Shown in pieces: positions 54,990 to 64,000 of a DNA stretch of 64,000 nt (position 1 is the stretch's first letter; each line of letters starts with the position of its first letter). Under the pieces are notes generated by a model that saw only the letters and a list, made by a program, of their open reading frames with translations, was not told the origin of the DNA and did not search any database. A program made the translations under genes and the position numbers. This DNA is from Nannochloropsis oceanica (taxonomy: Eukaryota > Sar > Eustigmatophyceae > Eustigmatales > Monodopsidaceae): assembly GCA_004519485.1 (NCBI GenBank), contig CP038122.1, forward strand, positions 372,001-436,000. The letters are read 5' to 3'.

Positions 54990-56697
54990 TCACTTCCCAC
55001 CCGCCTCGACCACGGCGGCGGCGGTCCGCTTGGTAAGGATGGTATCCACGACACCGAACTCCACCGCCTGAGTCGGATCAAAAAATGTGTCCCGGTCCAT
55101 CACCTACTCTCAAGGGAGGGAGGGAGGGAGGGAGGGAGGAAGGGAGGGAGGGAGGGAGGGAGGATGAGATCATGTGTACTCACGTTCTTCCTATGCCGCC
55201 TGTCTCACTTCCTTCCCTTCCTCCTTCCCTTCCTCCTTCCCCTCCTCCCTGCCTGCCATTTCCCTTGCTCTTACCTTCTCAATTGCATCCAGCGCCTGTG
55301 GACAGGCGAGGAAGGGAGGGAGGGAGGGAGGAAGGGAAGGAGGAGGAGAGGGAAGGAGGAGGAGGGAGGCGAGGAAACGGATGCGAGTCAATGGCTGCGT
55401 GAGAAATGAAAGACAACAGATAGGAGGGGAGGAGTAGACAAAAAATAGAGGGAGAGGGGAAGGGGAGAAGGGAGGGAGGGAGGGAGGGAAGGGTGGTGAT
55501 ACCTGGCCGGTGTGCTGGACGTAAAGGGCATTCAGCCTCTCCCTCGTCTTGAGGATTTCGCGAGCCATGATATCAATGTCCGATGCCATGCCTTCAGCGC
55601 CACCTCGGGGCTGATGGAAGAGGCGCAGGAGGGGTAGGGAGGGGGGTTAGGAGGGTTTAATAAATCTGCCCAACCACACTGGCATGACAGCAGTCGGATC
55701 GAACGGGAGGCAAGGCAAGGGGCAAGAGGGAGATGGATATAGGTATGTACACAGAAAAACAGAGAGGGGGAGGAGTTTAAGAAAGTAAAGGGAGGGAGGG
55801 AAGGAGGGAGGGAGGGAGGAAGGGAGGGAGGGAGGGAGGGATTACCTGATGGAGCATGATTTTGGAATTGGGAAGGGCCATGCGCATGCCGGGCTCGCCG
55901 GCCGTTAATAGCAAGGAGCCCATGGATGAGGCCTGCGAAAAGAGGGGGAACAAAGACAGGGAACGAAGGATGGGGGGGGAAGAAATGACTGGAGTGCTGT
56001 GCATGCATTGTCTTGCGAACTGTCCCGTCCTCCTCCTCTCCCTCCATCCCTCCCTCCCTCCCCACCTGGCCCATGCATATGGTGGCCACGGGCGGGCGGA
56101 TGTACTGCATTGTGTCGTAGATCGCCAGCCCTGCCGTCACGATGCCCCCGGGTGAGTTGATATACATGTAGCAGGGCTTGTCAGGATTTTCCGCCTCCAA
56201 AAAAAGGAGCTGAGCCGTAATCAACGAGGCCATGGGCTGGGGGTAAGGGATAGAACAGCAGGGAAGGAGGACAGGATGGGGAGGAGACAAGGGGTCTAGT
56301 TAAAGGGATGTTCCGAACATGGGTTTGTGAACAAAGCCCCACGTAAGTATACACCTGTCTGTCATGCAGCATGCACGTAATAAAGTTAGACCTTGCTCCA
56401 ACCAGCCTCATCGTCCTCGTCTTGTAGTACTCCCTCCTTTTCTCCCCAGCCTCTCCTCACCTCCGTCACAGGGCCATGGCACATGATGATCCTTTCCTTT
56501 AACAAGCGGGAGTAGATGTCCGTGATTCTCTCCCCCCGTGGGGTGGATTCAGTGACCATAGGAATGACTGAAAGTGTCCGCACAGAAGGAAGGCAGGCAA
56601 GGGGGAAGGAGGTTGTAGTAGGGGAGGAGGGCAAGAAGGGAGCACGGGGAGTCATGCTTACGGTTCGGGCCTGCCGCCGCAATAAAGTCTTCAACAT
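54990..56697 (-). CDS. clpP: ClpP protease proteolytic subunit, probably mitochondrial
   Basis: Six minus-strand exons: 56697-56461, 56236-56066, 55932-55846, 55610-55503, 55295-55275 and 55103-54990, all phase 0, give 245 aa. The start [18 protein letters not shown] is Arg-rich with no acid, like a mitochondrial presequence. Core: [74 protein letters not shown] with the catalytic Ser, [16 protein letters not shown] with the catalytic His, [17 protein letters not shown], and [19 protein letters not shown] with the catalytic Asp. All three triad residues are present, so an active subunit (not ClpR) is expected. Exon 5 is only 21 bases. Head-to-head with the fused kinase gene, 296 bp apart. Confidence 0.95.
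55275..55295 (-). other. 21-base micro-exon of ClpP
   Basis: Seven codons (ALDAIEK) flanked by an AG acceptor and a GTAAGA donor. They are needed to restore the family sequence between YVQHTGQ and VMDRDTF. Confidence 0.85.
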
Positions 56698-56993
56698 TTT
56701 GGCGTCTGTGGTATGTATAGGGTGGGTGTAGATGTGTGGTTCGGGGTGCGTGAGCGTGTCTCGGAGAGAGCGCTGCTGCCTGTCACAGTCAGCCATATCA
56801 AGGGGAAGAGTTGCTTCCGACTCGGACCTCGTCGCTGAAAGGCACGACAAGTGCATGTCGGTCGTACCCCGCACAAACGAGGTCGATTGGCATTAATTCA
56901 AGCCCATTCTTACACACGCACACGCACAGGTGGTGAATTATTACAGGCCCAAGCAGCGCTACGACTGGCCACAGTTCGAGGGCCAAACTCCAC
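56698..56993. promoter_or_regulatory. Compact divergent promoter, ClpP / fused sugar kinase
   Basis: Only 296 bp separates the two start codons, the shortest divergent spacer here. Shared regulatory sequence is therefore likely. No TATA box is evident. Confidence 0.4.
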
Positions 56994-59900
56994 ATGGACG
57001 CCGCCCCTCCTTCGACAACCTCCTCTTCCCTCCTCCTCGATGCCCTCCGCCTCCCCGCCTGCAACCAGCACGCCTCTAATTTAGCAGCCCCAAGGTACAC
57101 TTTACAGTCATTTCTCTTCTTAAGTCCATTCATTCATCTACTTTTCTCGCTCGTAGGCTTTTTCTAGTGATCTTGTGTACTCATTTAAGACACTCCCGCC
57201 CCCCCCTCATACCTTCCCGTCTCTAACCCTCCAGCGACAGCGCAATCAAGACCGTCACTGCCCGGCTCGCAGCCCTTCCGCCCTCCATCCCTATCATAAT
57301 AGACGGTAAAAGAATTGATTTACCATTGCCTTCACACGAGGAACAAGTGCAATTACTGATCCCCTTGTGCCTGTGGTTGGAAAACTTGAGAAGTCAAGGT
57401 ACAAGAGGAAAGGGAGGAGTCTGGGGGGGGTGGTTAAAGGACGTATTTATGAGTTGATATACACATGTATAAAATTACTAGACAAATATTCAAAATGTGG
57501 GAACTGTTGAGTACTTTATTATCATGCCCACTTCTTCCACAATACACAGCGCAACGAGAAAACCGCCGTGTCCTGGTGGGCGTGGTAGGAGCCGCAGGTG
57601 CGGGAAAATCGTTTTTATGCGCCCTCCTTGCCGCCTTGCTGAACCACACTTTTGCATCTGCTTCTCCTCCTTCGCTTTTTTCGGACCTTGAGGGGAAAGG
57701 AGGAAGAGGAGGAGTAGAACGCAGGGAGGGGCCGGGCCCAAGGGTAGGGGTGCTTTCGATGGACGCTTACCACCTCCGGAACGAGGTGTTGGAGGCCTCG
57801 AACCTGAAGCACTTGAAGGGTAAGGACGAGAATAGTGAGCGGCGACGGTGATTTTATATATCTTTGGGACATTTCAAGAACTCGTTTCCCTCTGCATTCC
57901 CCCTCTCTTGTGACGTCGCAAGGACTTCTCCCTCCTTCTCTTCCTCCCTCCTACCCTCCTTTCCTCCCTCCCCCCAGGCCTCCCGGTGACCATCGACGCC
58001 GCGGCTCTGCTCCACGACTTGGAGGCCTTGAAACAGCAGCCTCTCCCTCTCTCCCTTGCACTCCCAACCTACGACAGGTAGGAACACAAGGGGGCGGGCG
58101 AGCGGGCGGGAGGGAGGGAGGGAGGGAGGGAGGGGCGGATGTAGCGGCCGCCTTATGCTTTACTCTTCACCACTCCTTTCCCCCTCCCATCCCACAGGAC
58201 GACACACGACCCTTCTCCAGCCAGTCTTTTTATCGGTCAGGACACGGCATTAGTACTGGTGGAGGGATTGCACCTCCTGCACAAGTACGTCCCCGCATTT
58301 CTCCCTCCCTCCCTCTCTCCCGCCTTCGGTTTTGCTTCTCCTCCATTTTCGACACCACCCCCTCATCTCCCTCCCTCCCTCCCTGTCAGCCAAGGCCCCT
58401 GGCTGCAGCTTCAACGCGACCATGTCCTTGACTTAATCCTCTTCCTCGACATCCCGAAAGACCTCAGCCGGGACCGAGTGGTGGAGCGCAAGGTGGCCAG
58501 GGAAGGAGGGAACGAGGGGGGGAATGAGCGATGGGGGGGAGGAAGAGGAACTCACATCCGAATTTTGTGTAATTGGATTCATTTTCCCGCCCACCTACCC
58601 ACCTATCTCTCTCGATCCCTCCCTCCCTTTCTTCCTCCCTTTCAGGTCCGCAACGGCCGAGAGCGAAAAGACGTTGAGGCGCACTATGGACGCGTGGACG
58701 AGCCCATATTCGACAGGTAAGGGGAAAAGGATGGTAAGGAGGGAAGAGGGAAAGGAGGGAGTGGGGCGAGGAGGGAGGGAGAGAAGAGACGAGCGTCTGG
58801 TATTCACACTCTCGTTTTTACCCCGAACGGGAATTTAAAATTGAATTCAAATTGTGCAGGCTGCAGCTGGATAAAGACAGGGCCGATTTGGTCGTCGCTT
58901 TTGACTTCCCCTCCTCTGCCTCCTCCTCCTCCTCCTCCTCCTCCTCCTCCTATCCCCCCCCATCTTCGCACTCCTACATCCCGTCCTCCCTCACTCTGCG
59001 CGGAGCTCGCCTCCTCTCATTTCCTCCTTCCCTCCTCCCTCCTCCCGTCACCGAAGAAGAAAGGCAAGAGCAGCAAGAGATTTACCCACGCATCCTGGCT
59101 TTGGGTCTCAATCCTTGTGTACAGAAGGTAGGGAGGGGGGGAGGGAGGGAAGGAGGGGGGGGGCAAGGAACGGAGACCAAGGGAGGGATTCTCCGAACGG
59201 CCGACCACCAAGACATTTGGATATTAATGTATGCATTTGTTGATTGGGTTTTTATTTCTTTTTTCTTTTTCTAATTATTGAACTCATGGTCTGTCTTCTT
59301 TTCCCCTCCGTCCAAGATTTGGAGGCTGACCATGATACTCTGATTCATTCCTTCGTGGCCTCCCTCCCTCCCTCCCTCCCTCCCTCATCCCTTCAGGTCC
59401 TCCGCTTCCAGAGCCCCCTCCGTACAGGCGACGTCAATAGGGCGAAGGAAGTTAGTGTGGGGGTAGGCGGGAAAGGGCAAAACTTTACGTAAGCTGGTCT
59501 GGAGGGGCAGAAGGGAGGGAGGGAGGGAGGGAGGGAGGAGGGAGGAGGGAGGAGGGAGCGATGGAGGGGGGGAAGGAAGGAATGAGGGACCTTGCTCACT
59601 TCTCCGGGTATGCGGGACGGCTTGAATTCGTCTTGACAGGAAGGCAGCCAAGATCTTGGGCATGGCGGATGTGGTGGTGACGCAATTTTCGGGAGGGACG
59701 ACGGGGGCCGAGGTGAGGCAGGGAAGGGTGGAGGGGTAGAGGTGTAGAGGGTTAGAGGGGGGGAGGGAGGGGGTGGGGGGAAGGGAAGAGGAATTGCGTT
59801 ACATCAACAGACTTACTTGATACTCGATATTGGAAATAGGTTGAGGCTTCTCTGCGATCCTGGGGCAATGCGCTCATTGTTCAGCGAGTGGAGGGCTCTA

Positions 59901-61409
59901 CTCGTACCTGCACCTCCCTCGTGCACCCGCTGCAGCAGCAGCAGCTTCCCTCCCTTGACCGCCCCCCTGTCTTTCCTACAGAAAATAGAGACAGAGGAGA
60001 AGGAGGAGGAGGAGGAGGAGGAGGAGGAGGAGGAGGAGGAGCAGCAGCAGCAGCAGCAGCAGCAATGAAGCCTTCGCTTGCCACGACGGAGATCATTGAA
60101 CCGGGCATTCCGGTGAGTTAAAAATAAATAAAATAAAAATAAAATAATAAAAAATAAATCGGGGGCGGGCGTGGAGGGAGGAGGCATTGGATGCAGGCAG
60201 ATTTTGCGAAATTGCGAATGATTAGATATTGCTGCATTTCTGACAACCACCATCATCTAGGTTAAATTTATTTTTAAGTATTGGTATGTATTCGTATAAA
60301 TGGTATGAGTATTATGAGTATTATGTATTATGAGACATTCATTAATAACATAACGTTCACAGATCACCGAGGATGAACAAAGAGGGCTCCTCGCCGCCCT
60401 TTCTTCCTTCATTTCTTCCCGTCGGTCCTTTCTCCCTTCCTCCTCCTTGTCCTCCTCCTCCCCTTTGATTGATGCTGTGGCGATCATGGGCAGTCTCCCA
60501 GCCGGTGTTCCTCCCACCTACTACGCCTCGGTAAGAATAAGAAGCAGGAGTGGAAAGGAAAGGAGTAGGAGCGTCGTGTAGGACGAAAATATGAACAGCA
60601 ATGGTGTTTCATCTGCTCCGCATACACGCATACACATATGGAAATATTTGTACGCATATTCCATTTGTACATATATATTTATACATGTATATATTTATAA
60701 ATTCACAATTATCAGGTACTTCGCCTCATCAGCGAGTCCCTCCCTCCTTCTCATCCTCCCCCTTTGCTCTTCCTCGACACGGTGGTGGGACTGGAGGCCA
60801 TCCTGGCATCGACGCACCCTATTTTCATGCTCAAGGTGGGGGAAGGAGGAAGGGAGGGAGGGAGGGAAGGAGGGAGGACAAGCGGAATGTATATACCAAC
60901 AGTGACCACTACATGTTTTCACTCCTCTCTAGGTGAATGCGGAGGAGGCCCAAGCCATCACTCACGGCCAGCCTTATGCCTGGCTTCATGCCCACCCTCA
61001 CGTGCAGTATTTGGCCGTTACACAAGGCGCGCAGCAAGCCCGTCTCTCCCACCGCTGCCGTGGGGGTGGCGGCGCGGAGGACGGGCAGGGACAAGCGAGG
61101 GTAGTGACGTATGTTTTTGAGCTGCCCGAATTGTCTGCGGAGGACCTTGTCAATCCGATAGGTGCGGGCGATGCGTGCTCGGGGGTGACATTGTCGGCGG
61201 CCTTGCTTCAAAGGCGAAGGGAAGAAAGGAATATGGGAAAGACGGGAGAAGAAGAGGGAAAGGACGACTCGTGGGTGGTGCCCGCGTTTCGGCTGGGGTT
61301 GGCGGCGGCGACGGCGTCATGCGGGGAGGAAGAGACTAGTTCGTTTCGATTAGAAAGAGTACAGGCCTTGGAGCGCCTCATCTCCATTGAAGTGCACGTA
61401 ACGAGGTGA
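56994..61409 (+). CDS. Fusion of a uridine-kinase-like P-loop kinase and a PfkB sugar kinase
   Basis: Fourteen exons from 56994-57094 to 60933-61409, phase-consistent, give 788 aa. The N-terminal half (about residues 85-290) is a P-loop kinase of the uridine kinase/glycerate kinase/YFH7 type: LVGVVGAAGAGKS (Walker A), VLSMDAYHLRNEVL (acceptor-site Asp), LVLVEGLHLL, DLILFLDIPKDLSRDRVVERK, HYGRVDEPIF and DRADLVVAFDF. Exon 8 (58860-59127) contains both this last motif and the start of the second domain, YPRILALGLNPCVQK, so the fusion is not an artefact of joining two genes. The PfkB part has RTGDVNRAKEVSVGVGGKGQNF, VAIMGSLPAGVPPTYYA and the catalytic NPIGAGDACSGVTL. Its layout is that of the LacC/FruK branch, which phosphorylates sugar phosphates. 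Substrates of both halves are unknown. Low-complexity Gly/Ala runs occur in exon 11. Confidence 0.88.
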
Positions 61410-62039
61410 AGAGAGGTCGAGTGAGCATCAGGGCGTCAGACGCCCCTAGGGAGGACGGATAATAGAAGATGGCACAGGAAGGGAGAGGAGAGGAAGAGGG
61501 GAAAAGCTGAAAAAGCAAATATCAAAGAAATAAGTGAATAGCATGGAACGGAGAAACTGTACCTATTGGTGGCTCTGTCTGTGGGTGTCATGTATCTTCG
61601 TCAAATTCTGCTCCTCCTGTCTGTCGTGTCCTCTCTGGCCAGCTAGCTGTCTTTTCAACCCTTGCCAACTCCTACCCCTACTCCTACTCTGTGGCGTCTT
61701 TCTAGCCTTGAAGGCGGAGAAACATCGGACAATGGTCTTGGTGAATGATTCACTTTCCCTTTGTGTACCGTCATCATCACCCTTGCTCTTTCACCTTCCT
61801 CCACCGTCCCCCCCTCTTCCCCGTCGCCCGCACAACTTTTGAAGCCCCGCGAGCAGACAGCCGTCAGTCCAAGTTTTATCTCTACCCTATTCCTACCTCG
61901 CATAAATACGCCACTGCTTCCCTATTTCATTTAATTAAGGCTAACTAGAGCTTTGATTATATGACTGATAATTTTCTTGTTGTTTGGCTGCCTCATTTCC
62001 TACCTTTGAAAAAAATGTGAATGTTCCATCTATGAAATG

Positions 62040-62160
62040 CTGCTGCTTCTGCCAGTGCTATTGCTAGTGCTACTGCTTTAATTACTGATACTCGATACAA
62101 GTAGTGCTACTGCTGGTGCTACTGCTACTGCTACTGCTAGTGCTATTGCTGCTGCTGGTC
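62040..62160. repeat. Degenerate CTG/CTA trinucleotide tract
   Basis: Repeated TGCTACTGCTGGTGCTACTG-like units; imperfect, so not freshly expanded. A second, purer (CTG)n tract lies at 63515-63562. Confidence 0.85.
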
Positions 62161-63652
62161 GTAAGTCCTTTAAGTGCTGGTTATCTTCCGGTTGAATTTG
62201 ATGGTTGCTTTCGAGCATTAATAAATTCTCGCTTTTATGCCTAGTGTATGACTTCCTGAGAATTTGAGACATTGTCTACCCTTGGTGCTTGTCGTCCTGC
62301 TATCTCTCGCTCACTCGCTCTCTCTCTATACCTTTCTCTTCTGGTTCCTAAATTCGTCCACCATGAGTGCGCGCCCTCTCATATATCCTCTTGCTTTCTC
62401 CTCGGTCATCCAAAATGGCCATGTCCTCTCACTCGCTTCTTTCCCCCTCCCGAGAGGTATATGCACGCTACCTTTGACTCAGGCGTTTCGTCTCACTTTG
62501 CCTTGTTCGTTCACCCTACATCCCTCAAAATTCTTACTCTTGTTCCTGTCGTTCCATGCATGAGGGCAATAGACTTATCATCCGAATGGGCTTCTCATGT
62601 CCTTAGTTCTCCCTATCAATGATTGCTGGTGAGGGTGCTGATATCATATGTGTATACTCCTTGGATGTTTCTCAAACTCTTCTCGCTCTCTCACGATATC
62701 TTTCTCGCTCGCGCAAGGAAAAACAATACAAATGACTGCTGTTGGTACATGCGTTAAAATGAGGGGAAGAAATGAGATGTGGGAAGGCCAGGGAGGGTCG
62801 GAGCAAGAGGACAATAAAGGGAGATTGGAGGAAAGAATATCTTGCTGGTAGGGAGGTGCACAACCCGCTGACCAAACCCCCAAAAGCGCTCTCTCCCCCT
62901 TCCTCTCTTCCTCTCTCCTCTCTTTCCTGCTCTTCTCTTCCCCTCTTTCTCTCTCCCTCTTCTCTTCGATACAAAATTCGGAAGGTACCCTTACTTTTAC
63001 TCTCTTCCTCTTTCTCTCCCTCTTCTTTTTCTTGCTCACTTCGGTCTCTTCCGTCCTCTCTCTTTTTGTCTTTTCCGCTCTTTGTATCTCTCTTTATGTA
63101 TATCTCCACCTTTCATCCATTCTCCTCTTCCTATCCCTGCTGCTGCTGCTACTGCCCACGCACACGTACACTCTCTCTATCACACAAATCACATTTGCTA
63201 CTGCCCACGCACATGTACAAACTCTCCGCGCACACACAAGTGACACATATCACGCAAAATTCTCATCTGCATCCCTCCTAATCATCTTCAATCCATCCTT
63301 ATCCCGCGGCAGTTGTTCTAATGTTAAAATAAATTACGTGATGATTTAATTGGCCAAAATCCTACCTCCCAAAAAGATTAATCATTAACTGCATTTTAAG
63401 GTAAAATTACGGTCCTGTATCGTTATATTCTTGTACAATAGAATCCTAGGAATATCATCACCTGCAAGGGACTCCCCTCTCACTCTCACACTCTCTCCTC
63501 ACCCAAAATCCATTGCTCCTGCTGCTGCTGCTGCTGCTGCTCCTGCTGCTGCTGCTGCTGCTGGTGGCTTTATCTGATGCTTAAACTGATAGCTATCATC
63601 TGGCGCCGTCTTCTACTTCACGTCACGTCCCACCCCTCATTTCAATCAATTG

Positions 63653-63820
63653 TCCCCTGTTGCCTTTCCCTCCCTCCTTCGGATGAAAATATATTTTATA
63701 TTAATTCATTCTCATTTCATTTCATACCTCCTACACTCCCCTGTTGCCTTTCCCTCCCTCCTTCGGATGAAAATATATTTCATTCTAATTCATTCTCATT
63801 TCATTTCATACCTTCTACTC
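63653..63820. repeat. 84-bp tandem duplication
   Basis: Two copies starting TCCCCTGTTGCCTTTCCCTC at 63653 and 63737. They are almost identical and differ by a few bases in the AT-rich half. Confidence 0.93.
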
Positions 63821-63876
63821 TATTCGATTTGTCTTCCTTCTTACTCCGTCCCCATCCTACCATCACCTCCTTCCCC

Positions 63877-64000
63877 TCATCCTCCCCCCCGTCGTGGGTG
63901 GAAAGCGCAGACTTGTTCGTAGAGCGCCTCCTTCAGGTCCTCCAATCCCATCCCGTTGGTAATCCCGTCCACCAGGGGCCTGGCCACCATCACCTCCAGC
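63877..64000 (-). CDS. Last exon of an unidentified minus-strand gene (partial)
   Basis: The minus frame enters from the right edge and ends in TGA at 63879-63877. The last 40 residues read LEVMVARPLVDGITNGMGLE then DLKEALYEQVCAFHPRRGGG. The even amino-acid composition and helix-like tail, in contrast to nearby repeats, suggest real coding sequence. The family is not recognised; most of the gene lies beyond the window. No acceptor is visible in the part shown. Confidence 0.6.
   Translation of the reverse strand, partial: LEVMVARPLVDGITNGMGLEDLKEALYEQVCAFHPRRGGG

Larger units (their letters stand above)
61410..63876. other. Intergenic, 2.5 kb, pyrimidine-rich
   Basis: No gene was found. It holds trinucleotide-like tracts at 62040-62160 and 63515-63562 (CTG on the plus strand), long CT-rich runs around 62880-63110, and an 84-bp tandem duplication at 63653-63820. 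This is the largest gene-free block of the window. Confidence 0.5.

Noticed and set aside
56580-56690. Intron inside the ClpP presequence (GTAAGC donor near 56660)
   Set aside because: The donor and the only good acceptor differ in phase, while the unspliced frame is open and reads as a presequence.

Overview
The window is nuclear DNA of a photosynthetic stramenopile (heterokont alga). A compact eustigmatophyte such as Nannochloropsis/Microchloropsis is my best guess, but the species is inferred. The reasons: spliceosomal introns; only eukaryotic housekeeping genes; and at least three leaders of the heterokont plastid type, a signal peptide followed by an Ala|Phe-like junction (genes at 1036, 12457 and 31903; probably also 19324). 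Gene density is high, about one per 3 kb on both strands, with six head-to-head pairs. The DNA is saturated with (GGGA)n/(TCCC)n tetranucleotide repeats. These crowd intron ends, have leaked into exons as Gly-Arg-Glu-Gly tracts, and make many long but meaningless reading frames.

Layout, left to right. 1-5.3 kb: a small plastid membrane protein, a roadblock-type dynein light chain, and a NECAP endocytic adaptor. 5.7-14.4 kb: Elongator subunit ELP1, a predicted thylakoid-lumen protein, and peroxin PEX13. 14.9-26.2 kb: a type III pantothenate kinase, a transaldolase, adenosine kinase, a RING1-like polycomb E3 ligase, and LSM12. 27.2-36.4 kb: the mitochondrial ABC exporter ATM1, plastid 3-dehydroquinate synthase, a Translin-TRAX fusion, and WDR77/MEP50. 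37-46 kb: valyl-tRNA synthetase in 31 exons. 47.3-54.1 kb: a PH-domain Ser/Thr kinase with a 100-N assembly gap inside one intron. 55-61.4 kb: ClpP and a fused uridine-kinase-like + PfkB sugar kinase. 61.4-64 kb: gene-free pyrimidine-rich DNA and the last exon of an unknown minus-strand gene.

The genes are unrelated housekeeping functions and do not form one pathway. They share themes: RNA and translation (ELP1, ValRS, LSM12, Translin-TRAX), organelle function (ATM1, ClpP, PEX13, the plastid proteins) and chromatin or arginine methylation (RING1-like, WDR77). The most unusual items are the one-chain Translin-TRAX (C3PO) protein, the P-loop kinase/PfkB fusion, the type III pantothenate kinase in a eukaryote, and a ValRS intron carrying nine tandem copies of its own 3' splice site.

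Exon coordinates were worked out by hand from splice signals, reading phase and remembered protein families. No alignment or transcript was available.
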